From Candidatus Omnitrophota bacterium (lineage in GTDB: Bacteria; Hinthialibacterota; Hinthialibacteria; Hinthialibacterales; Hinthialibacteraceae): a DNA stretch of 64,000 nucleotides. The notes below the pieces were generated by a model. The model was not told where the DNA came from, searched no databases, and worked only from the letters and a program-made list of their open reading frames with translations. The stretch lies in contig JBFMBP010000002.1 in the NCBI GenBank assembly GCA_040755155.1, positions 4,568 to 68,567 of the forward strand, read 5' to 3'. Made by a program: the position numbers and the translations under genes. Positions 1 through 9,679 of the stretch are shown piece by piece (position 1 is the first letter of the stretch; each line of letters begins with the position of its first letter).

Positions 1-229
1 CCGAGCATTCCGCCTTTAAGGAAAGATCGGCGGCTTACATCAGGTTTTCGATTCCACATAACCATCCTCCAGTAAAAAATTGGGATTTTTTAAGTTTGTC
101 CTCGTATAGGATACAGAAGTTCCTTTTTTAACGTAATTTGAATCATCCTGCGGGGAGAAAATCAAAGGCAAGCTTCGCCATGCCTTTGCCACCCGTCTCT
201 CCGTCTCAAAGTCTCCCAGTCCCAAAGTC
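1..229. other. Intergenic DNA at window edge with short degenerate repeats
   Basis: No gene is supported here. The right part (about 197-243) is a degenerate run of TCTCAAAG-like units that continues into the 3' end of the glycyl-tRNA synthetase gene. An open frame of 61 codons on the minus strand covers 40-225 but is low-complexity at its start and resembles nothing known. Confidence 0.5.
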
Positions 230-1603
230 TCAAAGTCTCAAAGTAGACATTTCTTTCAATTGATCTGCGACCGCCTGATGGATGTTGTCCACTCCTACGC
301 GGATTTGCTTCATGGAATCGCGGTTGCGAAGAGTGACGGCGTGGTCAATGATGGAATCGAAATCGACCGTGATGCATAAGGGCGTGCCGATTTCATCCTG
401 ACGGCGGTAGCGCTTGCCGATGTTGCCGGTTTCGTCGTAAGCCGTGCGATAGGGGCCGCGCAGATCGGCTTCGATTTTGCGCGCCATTTCGATTTGATCG
501 GGCTTTTTGAACAGAGGAAAAACGGCGATGGCGACCGGCGACACTTTGGGCGAAAAGCGCAGAACCAGCCGTTCTTCCAGCTCGCCCTTATCGTTGGGCG
601 CTTGATCGACGTCATAGGCGTCGCTGAGAAGCGTTAGGACGGTGCGATCCACGCCCGCCGAGGATTCGATAACCCAGGGGATGTATTTTTCGCCGGTGAG
701 GTCGTCGCGGTAGGAGAGGTCTTTCTTGGAAAACTCGCTATGGCGCTTGAGATCGAAGTCGGTGCGGTTGGCGATGCCTTCCAGCTCGTTCCAGCCCATC
801 GGAAACTTATATTCCACGTCGTAGCAATCGTCGGCGTAATGGGCCAGTTCGTCGGGATCGTGTTGGCGCATACGGATGTTTTGCTCGCGTACGCCGATTG
901 AGAGATACCAGTTGCGGCGCTGTTCCAGCCAGTATTCGAACCACTTTTTGCCTTCGCTGGGATGAACGAAAAATTCCAACTCCATCTGTTCGAATTCGCG
1001 CTGGCGGAAGATGAAGGATTTCGTGGTGATTTCGTTGCGGAAGGATTTTCCGATCTGGGCGATGCCGAAAGGTACGCGCTGGCGAGTAACCGTTTGCACG
1101 TTTTTGAAATTGGGGAATATGGTTTGGCAGGTTTCCGGGCGCAAGTAGGTGATGTTGCCGGAATCGTCCACGGGTCCCCAGTGGAGTTTAAACATTAAGT
1201 TGAAGTCGCGCGGCTCTGTCAATTCGCCGCCGCATTCCTTAGGCGACTTGCTGGGCTTGAGGGGGCAGCGCTCCTCGTCCAGCTTATCGGCGCGGAAGCG
1301 GCAGCCGCAGGTTTTGCAGTCCACCAGCGGATCGTGGAAGCCTTCCACGTGGCCGGACGCTTCCCATACGCGCGGATGCGTTGTAACCGCTCCGTCCATG
1401 CCCACAACGTTTTCGCGGTTGGTGACCACGTCCTGCCACCAGAGCTGCTTGACGTTGTTCTTCAATTCCACGCCCAACGGGCCGTAATCCCAAGAGGCGG
1501 CGAATCCGCCGTAAATTTCGCTGGAGGGGAAAACGAATCCCCGGCGCTTGCACAGCGAAACGATGTCGTTGAGCGTCAATTGGGCGGATGCGGCGTCAGT
1601 CAT
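230..1603 (-). CDS. glyQS: Glycyl-tRNA synthetase, single-chain (alpha2) type
   Basis: Charges tRNA-Gly with glycine in the cytoplasm. The 457-residue length fits the homodimeric class II enzyme, not the alpha2beta2 GlyQ/GlyS pair. Visible class II signatures are the start of the fold (YGGFAASWDYGPLGVELKNN, residues 31-50), the LRPETCQTIF segment (154-163), motif 2 around SFRNEI (187-192) with FRQREFEQMELEFF after it, and motif 3 GVDRTVLTLL. A Cys cluster (C96, C99, C101, C113, C124) looks like the zinc-binding insertion of this family. The last residues (STLRL) and the stop codon are written by a TCTCAAAG-type repeat, so the original C-terminus may have been replaced. Start ATG at 1603 follows an AAGGA-type site. 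The gene stands alone on this strand. Confidence 0.95.
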   Translation of the reverse strand: MTDAASAQLTLNDIVSLCKRRGFVFPSSEIYGGFAASWDYGPLGVELKNNVKQLWWQDVVTNRENVVGMDGAVTTHPRVWEASGHVEGFHDPLVDCKTCGCRFRADKLDEERCPLKPSKSPKECGGELTEPRDFNLMFKLHWGPVDDSGNITYLRPETCQTIFPNFKNVQTVTRQRVPFGIAQIGKSFRNEITTKSFIFRQREFEQMELEFFVHPSEGKKWFEYWLEQRRNWYLSIGVREQNIRMRQHDPDELAHYADDCYDVEYKFPMGWNELEGIANRTDFDLKRHSEFSKKDLSYRDDLTGEKYIPWVIESSAGVDRTVLTLLSDAYDVDQAPNDKGELEERLVLRFSPKVSPVAIAVFPLFKKPDQIEMARKIEADLRGPYRTAYDETGNIGKRYRRQDEIGTPLCITVDFDSIIDHAVTLRNRDSMKQIRVGVDNIHQAVADQLKEMSTLRL

Positions 1604-1730
1604 GGAACAGTCCTTCTTTCCTTTTTCTGCTTGAGGATTGCCGTCTCAGGCCGATAAAAATAGAGTACCGGCGCCGGAGGCGGCGGCCGATATCGCACGG
1701 GACGAATAGAATGCAAAATTCATTTTGCGG

Positions 1731-1736
1731 TATAAT
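1731..1736 (+). promoter_or_regulatory. Probable -10 box before the 110-residue gene
   Basis: A perfect TATAAT sits 35 bases before the ATG at 1772. Just upstream (1713-1728) is the small palindrome GCAAAATTCATTTTGC, which might be an operator. No good -35 hexamer is visible. Confidence 0.35.
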
Positions 1737-1771
1737 ATAATAGCCCTTGACGCCTACAAAGAGGAAGAAGG

Positions 1772-2101
1772 ATGGAAAATAAGCGGCTTCAAGAAGAATT
1801 GGAACTGCTTTTCGGGGAAGAGACGGTGAAAATGGCGGTGCTGCAAGAAATGCTCGCTCGCCGGTATATCGCCAATAATCCCATAAAAATCCGAAAAGCG
1901 TTGGAACGCTTCCAACGGCTGAAGAAAATCGAGCAGCAAAAAGAATTCACCGCGGCGTTCGATAAAGAGATGGCCAGAGCCTTTATCTGCGCCATGCTGT
2001 GCGGCTCCGCTTCCCAAGCCGTTTTAGACCTCGCCGCCCGCGCGATCGAGGACAAACTCGCCGGACGGGCGGTTTTAGGGGGGAAGATCATTCAAAAGAA
2101 A

Positions 2102-2104
<3 letters not shown>
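1772..2104 (+). CDS. Conserved-looking helical protein, function unknown
   Basis: A 110-residue charged protein, predicted mostly alpha-helical, with no family I recognise. An AGGAAGAAGG ribosome site lies directly before the ATG and a TATAAT lies upstream, so expression is plausible. No signal peptide or membrane segment is present. A hydrophobic patch (FICAMLCGSASQAVLDLAARAI) in the second half could form a helical core. The stop is followed at once by the first heptamer-repeat array. The next gene encodes a PilZ protein, but the repeat block between them argues against a tight operon. Confidence 0.6.
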
Positions 2105-2351
<247 letters not shown>

Positions 2352-2362
2352 GGAAAGAAAAC

Positions 2363-2809
2363 ATGTTCTGGCGAAAAACGACTTCTCCCCCAATTAAGAA
2401 TCCGCAGAAGAAGAACGGCTTATCTCTCGTAAAGCCTTCGCCGCGTCCCCGGTTGCAACGCTCCAACCGCATCGACTTGAAAGTTCCTTGCTATCTGTTG
2501 GTGGAGGAGGAGGATTATCTGCTGCAAACCACAACCATCAACGTCAGCAAAACGGGGATGCTGGTGCGCACTCTCGATCCTCTGAAAACCGGCCAGGAAG
2601 TGATCTGCCTGCTGTCCAACCATACGAATTTGAATAAAGTGCTTGTTCGCTGCAACAAATATCAAATGAAGGGAAAGATCGTGCGCGTCGTCAAAGAGGA
2701 AGCGCTCTACCAAATGGCGATTCAAATCACTCTAGGCCGAGTGGATCCCGATTCGTTTCTGGAAGGAGCGCACTTCGACAAACACTGGTGGACGCGCAGC
2801 TGGCAGTAA
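2363..2809 (+). CDS. PilZ-domain protein
   Basis: A 148-residue protein with a PilZ-like c-di-GMP-binding signature: Arg residues R33 and R36 (QRSNRIDLKVP) followed about 25 residues on by NVSKTGM (N60-S62-G65, the D/N-x-S-x-x-G motif), then a beta-rich segment. PilZ proteins turn cyclic-di-GMP levels into changes in motility, polysaccharide export or enzyme activity. The start is ATG at 2363, preceded by AGGAAAG at 2351. The frame stays open upstream only because heptamer repeats contain no stop in it, so a longer protein starting near 2204 is unlikely. It lacks a second domain, so its partner must be encoded elsewhere. Confidence 0.75.
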   Translation: MFWRKTTSPPIKNPQKKNGLSLVKPSPRPRLQRSNRIDLKVPCYLLVEEEDYLLQTTTINVSKTGMLVRTLDPLKTGQEVICLLSNHTNLNKVLVRCNKYQMKGKIVRVVKEEALYQMAIQITLGRVDPDSFLEGAHFDKHWWTRSWQ

Positions 2810-3342
2810 GATGGAATGATGAATGATGAATGATGAATGATGACGGGGTGGCAAAGGCAAGACGAAGTCTGCCTTTGATCGATTCCTCAAGGGCAGACTG
2901 AAACCTAGCCCTGCCGCCCCGCCGTTGAAACGGCGGGCTTTTTTCGTTTGCCCCTTTAAAGGGGCATTTAAAAATAGCCCAGCCTTTAAAGGCTGGGATG
3001 ACGACGGGATGACGGGGCGGCAAGGCAAGACAAAGTCTGCCTTTGTTCGATCCCTCAAGGGCAGACTGAAACCATGCCCTGCCGCCCCGCCAACACGCGC
3101 TATCGTCCTATCCTGCTCATCCTTTAATCACGAGCATCCTGATTCGGACTTTTTTTCTTTTTGCCTTCCATGAATTATCATTAATTTAAGAGTCACTTTT
3201 CTATATAATTCCCTCTTGTTACTTGAAAAGATTAAAGATATATTGTATATCTTTCAAGAATTGGCCAGGGAATACTGGGCGAAGCCGGATTTTACGCTCT
3301 TTTTCTCTATTGAAATTTTTGGCGAAGCGGAGAAATGATATA
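2810..3342. repeat. Gene-free block with heptamers, hairpins and an 82-bp direct repeat
   Basis: It starts with ATGAATG heptamers (2816-2843). Two near-identical units follow, at 2842-2923 (82 bp) and 3011-3091 (81 bp), each starting GACGGGG(T/C)GGCAA and ending CTGCCGCCCCGCC. Between them are hairpins CCCGCCGTTGAAACGGCGGG, GCCCCTTTAAAGGGGC and AGCCTTTAAAGGCT. From 3092 to 3342 the DNA is AT-rich with a TATAAT at 3204-3209 that may serve the next gene. Confidence 0.7.
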
Positions 3343-3702
3343 ATGACCAGAGCGCAGATGGAAGAAAAGAATAAAAACCGCTTTTACCGGGATGGAGTTC
3401 CCTATTTCGGCGACTTCGAGGTCGTCGTTTCGCAACTGTTCGGCAAAGGAAAGCCGCTTAGCCCTTATTTGCAAGCCACTCTGGATTTAATGAGAAGCAT
3501 TCACGATCATTTGGCCGATTGCAACGCCATTCTAGGAAAAACGGAGGCGCTGGTCGAAGAAGCCCGCGAACAAAAAAAGTCTCCCGAAGAGATCGAGAAA
3601 TTGGTCTCGCTATGCCGGGATTTGCAAAACGTACAAACCCATCTTTCCAACGCCGTAGTGCGATGCACAAACCAAATCGTCGACGAAATATTCCCCCGAT
3701 GA
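3343..3702 (+). CDS. Small coiled-coil protein, function unknown
   Basis: A 119-residue soluble protein with heptad-like charged helices (for example LVEEAREQKKSPEEIEKLVSLCRDL, residues about 70-94) suggesting a coiled coil or helical bundle. No family is recognised. The start ATG at 3343 follows GCGGAGAAATGATATA, a weak ribosome site. Frame remains open upstream to 3223, but that part is AT-rich and unlike coding sequence. It lies 172 bp before nuoA on the same strand. Whether it is part of that transcript cannot be seen. Confidence 0.55.
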   Translation: MTRAQMEEKNKNRFYRDGVPYFGDFEVVVSQLFGKGKPLSPYLQATLDLMRSIHDHLADCNAILGKTEALVEEAREQKKSPEEIEKLVSLCRDLQNVQTHLSNAVVRCTNQIVDEIFPR

Positions 3703-3874
3703 AGGCGATGGCGGCGTCTGGATGCGCCGATTCCAATTTCATCAAATCGTCAATATCCCCTTGAATCCGGTTGGAGGACATGCTAGCTTTAAACTAGCCT
3801 GGCATGAAAAGAGAATGCTGGGCGATCTTTTTGTTATTGATTCCTTCGATTTTGAAGGAGGGTATAGGGCGTCA

Positions 3875-4318
3875 ATGATTGCTGAATTGCCGATGCCGGC
3901 TCATTACTTCGCTGTTCTTGTCTTTTTTTTCGCCGCTATTGTTTTTATTGCGGTTTCACTTATTCTCCCCCGGCTGTTCCGGCCCATCAATCCATATCCG
4001 GAAAAACTGAGCGGATACGAATGCGGGGAAAGACCGATCGGAACCCCTTGGATTCGTTTCAACATCCGCTTCTATATCATCGCCATCCTTTTCATCATCT
4101 TCGACGTGGAAGTACTATTCGTCGTTCCTTGGGCGGTAGTCTTCAAGAAATTGCTCCACGATCCAGATGTGGGGATGATGGTTTTTTATGAGATGTTCGC
4201 TTTTTTGCTGGTTTTGGGAATAGGATTGATCTATTGTTGGGCGAAAGGCCACTTGGAATGGGTGTTTCGCGGAAGACGATCGAAGACGGGACTGCGTTCC
4301 GTCTCTCCGCAATCTTAA
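3875..4318 (+). CDS. nuoA: NADH-quinone oxidoreductase subunit A
   Basis: Membrane subunit of complex I that holds the junction between the hydrophilic arm and the membrane arm. The 147 residues carry three predicted membrane helices (near 9-31, 68-91 and 98-120) and the conserved loop PYPEKLSGYECGERPIG, whose Cys lies by the quinone site, plus FDVEVLFVVPWAV in helix 2. The start at 3875 is set by GAAGGAGGG at 3854-3862. The upstream in-frame extension has no such site. First gene of the complex I operon. The inverted repeat GCTAGCTTTAAACTAGC upstream (about 3782-3798) may be regulatory. Confidence 0.93.
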   Translation: MIAELPMPAHYFAVLVFFFAAIVFIAVSLILPRLFRPINPYPEKLSGYECGERPIGTPWIRFNIRFYIIAILFIIFDVEVLFVVPWAVVFKKLLHDPDVGMMVFYEMFAFLLVLGIGLIYCWAKGHLEWVFRGRRSKTGLRSVSPQS

Positions 4319-4341
4319 ATCTGTGGTAGAGGGCGACTCCA

Positions 4342-4482
4342 ATGGAAAACCATGTAGATGCTATTAATAAATCGATTTCGTTGTTTCCTTTGTTGGATGT
4401 GTTTTTGTGTATTGGAATCATATGCGCGATAGGGGCATTTCTCTGGTTTAAAGGCGGATTTACCATCTCTCCAAAACGGTAG
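4342..4482 (+). CDS. 46-residue single-pass membrane protein inside the complex I operon
   Basis: A short frame from ATG 4342 to TAG 4482 encodes a 46-residue peptide with a polar N-terminus (MENHVDAINKSI), one clear hydrophobic helix (LLDVFLCIGIICAIGAFLWF) and a short basic tail (SPKR). A purine-rich GGTAGAGGG precedes it. It sits on the same strand between nuoA (24 bp before) and nuoB (122 bp after). Known complex I operons have no gene at this place. It could be a small accessory subunit, an assembly factor or a non-functional frame. Evidence is the sensible hydropathy, length and position. Confidence 0.45.
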   Translation: MENHVDAINKSISLFPLLDVFLCIGIICAIGAFLWFKGGFTISPKR

Positions 4483-4604
4483 CCGCCAAAATCTAAACGT
4501 CTTTCCATTGTTTTCATGGCTAAAACTTATATATTCCTCAATGGGGTATATAAGCATGAGGATTATGGGGGATATCCCTGCGCAGCTGCGGAAGGAGTCC
4601 TATT

Positions 4605-5141
4605 GTGGGATATCTTCAGGGGAAGTTCGAAGAGAACTTCATCGTAACCAGCGTCGATTCGCTATTCAATTGGGCGCGGTTGTCGTCAGTCTGGCCGATG
4701 ACTTTCGGCTTGGCGTGCTGCGCCATCGAGATGATGCACACGGGCGCCTGCCGGTTCGATCTCGACCGATTCGGCATGGGCGTTTTCCGCGCTTCTCCCC
4801 GCCAGTCGGATTTGATGATCGTAGCCGGGACCGTTACGTACAAGATGGCCAGGCGCATCGAGCTGCTTTACCATCAAATGCCCGATCCGAAATGGGTGCT
4901 GGCGATGGGCAGTTGCGCCATCGGCGGTGGGCCGTACCATGAATTCGGCTACCACGTGGTGAAGGGCGTCGATCTCTATATTCCCGTCGATGTTTATGTG
5001 CCTGGCTGCCCTCCCCGTCCCGAAACTTTGCTGGCGGGGTTGATCGAGTTGCAGCAGAAAATCCGCCAGGACCGGACGTTGCGGAAAAAAGAAGCGATTA
5101 TTTCTCCCGCTCAGCCCGCTTCGGAAGCGGCGGCGGTTTGA
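4605..5141 (+). CDS. nuoB: NADH-quinone oxidoreductase subunit B
   Basis: Carries the terminal [4Fe-4S] cluster N2 that hands electrons to quinone. Its four Cys are visible: adjacent pair in [10 protein letters not shown], then GSCAIGGG and PGCPPRP. The 178-residue protein starts at GTG 4605, chosen because GAAGGAG at 4591-4597 is perfectly spaced and no in-frame ATG does better. The extension after LIELQQKI is short and Ala/Pro-rich, typical of a loose tail. Seven bases separate it from nuoC. Confidence 0.95.
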   Translation: MGYLQGKFEENFIVTSVDSLFNWARLSSVWPMTFGLACCAIEMMHTGACRFDLDRFGMGVFRASPRQSDLMIVAGTVTYKMARRIELLYHQMPDPKWVLAMGSCAIGGGPYHEFGYHVVKGVDLYIPVDVYVPGCPPRPETLLAGLIELQQKIRQDRTLRKKEAIISPAQPASEAAAV

Positions 5142-5148
5142 GGAGATT

Positions 5149-5643
5149 ATGGAACATCTGGCCATCTTTGCATTGCTGCGTGAGACTTTCGGCGAAGAGA
5201 AAATTCTCGAACACGTCATTACCGGCGACGAAAAAAAAGGCTTGCGCGATCCCTTCATTCTCGCGCGAACGGACGCGCTGCCCGAAATCTGCCTTTTTTT
5301 GCGGGACGATCCGCGGACGGCTTGCGAAACCCTTCATTGCATAAGCGCCGTGGAATGGCCGGAATATTTCGAAAGCGTCTATCATCTCCGCTCGATGCAA
5401 TATCGGCATTGGGCTATCCTGAAAGTTCGCGCCGCCAAGGACGATCCCCGCGTTCCCTCCGTCGCTTCCGTATGGCCCGCCGCCGATTGGCTGGAACGGG
5501 AATGCTACGACCTGATGGGGATCGTTTACGAAGGCCATCCCAATTTGAAGCGCATCCTCCTTGACGAAGCATGGGAAGGCCATCCCTTGCGGAAAGATTA
5601 CGTTATGCCAACGCATGAGCATTTGCGGGAATTGGGATTTTGA
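5149..5643 (+). CDS. nuoC: NADH-quinone oxidoreductase subunit C
   Basis: The 30-kDa-type subunit of the peripheral arm, 164 residues. The family signature is plain near the C-terminus: [18 protein letters not shown] followed by KRILL and a final HPLRKDY. The start ATG 5149 has AGGAG just before it. It is a free-standing NuoC, not the NuoCD fusion of enterobacteria. NuoD follows only after a 323-bp gap containing a repeat element. Confidence 0.93.
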   Translation: MEHLAIFALLRETFGEEKILEHVITGDEKKGLRDPFILARTDALPEICLFLRDDPRTACETLHCISAVEWPEYFESVYHLRSMQYRHWAILKVRAAKDDPRVPSVASVWPAADWLERECYDLMGIVYEGHPNLKRILLDEAWEGHPLRKDYVMPTHEHLRELGF

Positions 5644-5966
5644 TTTTTATAGGTATATGTCGGGTGGTCGGGTGGCAAGGGCAAGGTTGTTTCTGCCCTT
5701 GATTAATCCCTTCGACTTATGGGTAAAGATCAGCCCAATAGCAGAGGGAATGGAATGGCATGATAAGAGAGGTTCTTGCAAGAATGATATAATTTTCTTT
5801 TCAATTCTCCCCCCAATCTGGGGGGGAGTTAGAGGGGGGTTGATTTTGTTAGACTTATCTCAACCCCCTCCTAACCTCCCCCAAGCTTGGGGGAGGAATA
5901 AAGGAATTTTGCAAAAGGCTCAAGAGAATATAAAATCGGCAAATTAGTTTCGAGGCTATTTAGAAT
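5644..5966. other. nuoC-nuoD gap holding copy A of the 153-bp palindromic repeat
   Basis: Contains no gene. From 5650 to 5740 are fragments of two other repeats (a GGTGGCAAGGGCAAGG piece and GGGTAAAGATCAG, the latter seen again near 15178). From 5769 to 5922 lies copy A of the large palindromic element. An open frame of 128 codons across it is only a by-product of the repeat. Confidence 0.7.
5769..5922. repeat. 153-bp palindromic repeat, copy A
   Basis: Ends are inverted: GAGGTTCTTGCA at the left and TTTTGCAAAAGGCTC at the right. Inside are two strong hairpin halves (CTCCCCCCAAT..GGGGGGAG and CTCCCCCAAGCTTGGGGGAG) joined by AGAGGGGGGTTGA and TCAACCCCCTCCT. Other copies are at 11758, 51363 and 57543. 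Its size, termini and copy number suggest a non-autonomous mobile or REP-like element. Confidence 0.8.
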
Positions 5967-7109
5967 ATGATTACCGCCGCTCAACCGAAACCGCTGAAAG
6001 GCGAGCCTCTCGTCATCCACATGGGGCCGCAGCACCCCAGCACCCACGGCGTTTTACAGGTGATGCTGCATACGGACGGCGAAATCGTCGAGAGAGCCGA
6101 GCCGCGCATTGGTTTTCTGCACCGTTGCAAAGAGAAAATCGGCGAATGCGTCGGTTACGACGCCTATGTTCCCTATACTGATCGCATGGATTACCTTTCG
6201 GCCATGAACACCAATTGGGCGTGGGCCGCCTGTGTGGAAAAACTCACGGGCATCGAAAGTCCGGAGCGGGCGGAATATATCCGCGTATTTGTCGCCGAAT
6301 TCAACCGCATCGCCAGCCATCTCGTATTTCAAGGAACGTACGGCATCGACCTGGGGGCGTTTACGCCCTTTTTGCTTACCTTCCGGGAGCGGGAACAGGT
6401 GCTGGATATTTTGGAAGAACTTTCCGGCGGGCGGCTGTGCTTCGGCTACGTGCGCATCGGCGGCGTAGCGGCGGATATGACGCCCCGCGCGATGGACTTG
6501 GCGAAGAAATTTCTCAAACAGTTCCGCTCCAAATTGGACAACCTAAATGAACTTTTAAGTTACAACCAGATTTTTATCCGGCGCACCGCCAATATCGGCG
6601 TCTTGACCAAAGAAAAAGCCATCGCTTACGGCGTTACCGGCCCCATGTTGCGGGCGGCGGGCGTGGATTGGGATTTGCGGCGGGATATGCCCTATTCCAT
6701 ATACAACCGTTTCCAGTTCGATATTCCCGTGGGGCAGGGCTTGAAAGGAACCACCGGTGATTGCTGGGACCGGTATAAGGTGCGGGTGCAGGAGATGTAC
6801 GAGAGTACGCGCATCCTCGAACAGGTCATCGAAGGCTTCCCCGAAGGGGGAGAATATACAGCCAAGGTTTCCAAAGCGCTGCGTCCGCCCAAGGGGGGAG
6901 AGACGTACGTCGCCCAGGAATGCCCGCGCGGCGAAGTGGCTTTCTACATCATCAGCGACGGCAGCGGCAAACCGCACCGCCTCAAAGTGCGGGGACCGTC
7001 TTTCTGCAATATGAGCGTCTTCGAAGAACTAACGCGAAATATGCTGGTGGCGGATTTGGTATCGACATTAGGGACGATGGACATCGTTTTGGGAGAAGTG
7101 GACCGCTAA
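5967..7109 (+). CDS. nuoD: NADH-quinone oxidoreductase subunit D
   Basis: The 49-kDa-type subunit that lines the quinone pocket opposite NuoB, related to the large subunit of [NiFe] hydrogenases but without the metal-binding Cys. The 380-residue protein shows HMGPQHPSTHGV (residues 19-30, His and the pocket loop), GFLHRCKEKIGE, YTDRMDYLS and a C-terminus LGEVDR, as expected. No distinct ribosome site is visible before ATG 5967. Its last codon is followed directly by the nuoH start. Confidence 0.95.
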   Translation: MITAAQPKPLKGEPLVIHMGPQHPSTHGVLQVMLHTDGEIVERAEPRIGFLHRCKEKIGECVGYDAYVPYTDRMDYLSAMNTNWAWAACVEKLTGIESPERAEYIRVFVAEFNRIASHLVFQGTYGIDLGAFTPFLLTFREREQVLDILEELSGGRLCFGYVRIGGVAADMTPRAMDLAKKFLKQFRSKLDNLNELLSYNQIFIRRTANIGVLTKEKAIAYGVTGPMLRAAGVDWDLRRDMPYSIYNRFQFDIPVGQGLKGTTGDCWDRYKVRVQEMYESTRILEQVIEGFPEGGEYTAKVSKALRPPKGGETYVAQECPRGEVAFYIISDGSGKPHRLKVRGPSFCNMSVFEELTRNMLVADLVSTLGTMDIVLGEVDR

Positions 7110-8150
7110 ATGCTCTATCTCATCAATCTATTTCAAGAATATTCCCTGTTGAAAGCGATGCCGGAATGGCTGCAATATCTGCTGGCGGCGGGTCTGTGCG
7201 CCGTCGCGGCGATCGCGATGGTGGCGGTCATCGGCATCGTGGCCGTTTATGCGGAGCGGAAAGTTTCCGCGCACATGCAGGCGCGCATGGGGCCGATGCA
7301 CGTCGGCTGGCACGGCATTCTGCAAACCGCCGCCGACGGGCTGAAATTGTTCATCAAAGAAGACATTATCCCAGCGATGGCGGATAAATGGCTGTTCATC
7401 CTCGCGCCCGGCCTAGTATTCAGCGGCGCGTTGATCTCGTGGGCGGTGCTGCCTTTGGGGCCAAAATGGGTTCCCGCGGATTTGAATATCGGGATATTGT
7501 ACCTGCTGGCGACCTCATCCATCGTGGCCATCGGCATTATCATGGCGGGTTGGTCTTCGCATAATAAATGGTCGTTGTACGGAGCGATGAGAACCTCGGC
7601 GCAATTTCTGAGTTACGAAGTTCCGACCGCTTTGCATATCCTGCCGCCGGTCATGCTGGCGAGTTCGCTGCGGCTGGGAACGGTGGTGCAGGCGCAGGCG
7701 GGGGGCGTGTGGAACTGGTACGTTTGGAATCCGTTCTGCCTGATCGCCTTTATCGCTTACTACGTCTCGTCGTTGGCGGAAACCAACCGGCTGCCCTTCG
7801 ATTTGCCGGAGTCGGAATCGGAACTAGTGGCCGGCGTCCATACGGAATATTCGGGCATGAGGTATGCTTTATTTTACATGGCTGAATACGCCGATCTATT
7901 CATCGTATCGGCAATCGGCGCCCTCCTGTTTTTGGGAGGATGGTACGGTCCCTTTGGCCTCGAGCATTGGTCGATCTATATTGTCAAAGTTTCGGCGTTG
8001 ATGTTCGTCGCGATGTGGCTGCGGTGGACGCTGCCGAGGCTGCGCATCGATCAGCTGATGGGCGTATGTTGGAAATTCCTGATTCCGTTGGGATTGATCA
8101 ACATCGTCGCACTTAGCTATTGGATCGCTTTGATGGAAAGGGCCAAGTAG
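7110..8150 (+). CDS. nuoH: NADH-quinone oxidoreductase subunit H
   Basis: Membrane subunit forming the quinone channel, about eight predicted helices in 346 residues. Key motifs are YAERKVSAHMQARMGP (residues about 46-61) and AETNRLPFDLPESESELVAG, the strongly conserved acidic loop. The ATG is immediately after the nuoD stop, so the pair is probably translationally coupled. It ends 11 bp before nuoI. Confidence 0.95.
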   Translation: MLYLINLFQEYSLLKAMPEWLQYLLAAGLCAVAAIAMVAVIGIVAVYAERKVSAHMQARMGPMHVGWHGILQTAADGLKLFIKEDIIPAMADKWLFILAPGLVFSGALISWAVLPLGPKWVPADLNIGILYLLATSSIVAIGIIMAGWSSHNKWSLYGAMRTSAQFLSYEVPTALHILPPVMLASSLRLGTVVQAQAGGVWNWYVWNPFCLIAFIAYYVSSLAETNRLPFDLPESESELVAGVHTEYSGMRYALFYMAEYADLFIVSAIGALLFLGGWYGPFGLEHWSIYIVKVSALMFVAMWLRWTLPRLRIDQLMGVCWKFLIPLGLINIVALSYWIALMERAK

Positions 8151-8161
8151 GAGAGGTTATC

Positions 8162-8642
8162 ATGGCCATTTTGAGCGATATTTTTTCGGGCTTTTTTACC
8201 ACCATGAAAGGGATGGCGGTTACGGGCAAGGAATTATTCCGCAAGCCCGTCACTCTTTTGTATCCCTACAAGAAAAGAGAAATCCCCGAACGGTTCCGGG
8301 GAACGCTGGTCAACGACGTCAACGACTGCACGGCTTGCAACGCTTGCTCACGCATCTGTCCGGTGAATTGCTTCGAGATCGAGGGAGAAGGAAAAGGCAA
8401 GAACCGCAAGCCGACCCTGTTTGCCATCGATTACGTCAAGTGCTGCTGGTGCGCGCTATGCGTGGAGGCGTGCCCGCAAGACTGCCTCACCATGTCGCAC
8501 GATTACGAAACCGTCTTTACGGATCGCTCGCTAATGAAGCGCGATTTCGTGAAAGATCCCTATAAGCCCATCGTTCCCAGAGAAGAAAAATCCGCCGCTT
8601 CCAAAGAATCCGAAGAAGCGAAAGAGGAGGGAAAAGAAGCCA

Positions 8643-8659
<17 letters not shown>
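8162..8659 (+). CDS. nuoI: NADH-quinone oxidoreductase subunit I
   Basis: Ferredoxin-like subunit holding the two [4Fe-4S] clusters N6a and N6b. The two motifs are CTACNACSRICP and CCWCALCVEACP. The start at ATG 8162 follows GTAGGAGAGG, and the upstream in-frame ATG lies inside nuoH. Product is 165 residues. The C-terminal tail after EEKSAA is Glu/Lys/Ala-rich and probably disordered. In this gene set, without NuoEFG, this protein and NuoB carry all iron-sulfur clusters of the complex and NuoI would be the entry point for electrons. Confidence 0.95.
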
Positions 8660-9341
<682 letters not shown>

Positions 9342-9343
9342 AC

Positions 9344-9670
9344 ATGGAGCGGACGGGCATGAGCGTAGGGATCGAACATTATTTGGTGGTATCCATCATT
9401 CTTTTTCTGTTGGGCGTATTCATCGTAACCACCCGGCGGAATGGAATCCGCGTGCTGATGGGGATCGAACTGATCCTTAACGCCGCCAATCTCAACCTGA
9501 TCGCCTTCAACCGGTATTCGCCGAGTACAAGCGCCAATGGCAGCGTCTTCGCCGTCTTCGTGATTATCTTAGCGGCGGCGGAAGCGGCGGTGGCTTTGGC
9601 CATCGTGCTGGCGATTTATCAACAGTTTTCCACGGTTCACCTGGAAGAAATTTCTTCGATGAAGCACTGA
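9344..9670 (+). CDS. nuoK: NADH-quinone oxidoreductase subunit K
   Basis: Small Mrp-related membrane subunit with three helices, 108 residues. The conserved helix LMGIELILNAANLNLIAF carries the key Glu of the proton path. ATG 9344 or ATG 9359 could be the start. The latter matches the usual NuoK length (about 100) better. The gene directly follows a heptamer array and lies 9 bp before nuoL. Confidence 0.93.
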   Translation: MERTGMSVGIEHYLVVSIILFLLGVFIVTTRRNGIRVLMGIELILNAANLNLIAFNRYSPSTSANGSVFAVFVIILAAAEAAVALAIVLAIYQQFSTVHLEEISSMKH

Positions 9671-9679
9671 GAGGCTGGC

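Noticed and set aside
40-225. 61-codon minus-strand frame left of glyQS
   Set aside because: Its beginning is the TCTCAAAG-type repeat, no ribosome site, no family resemblance.
5561-5947. 128-codon frame over the end of nuoC and the repeat
   Set aside because: It overlaps nuoC and reads through the palindromic element; the protein is low-complexity and implausible.
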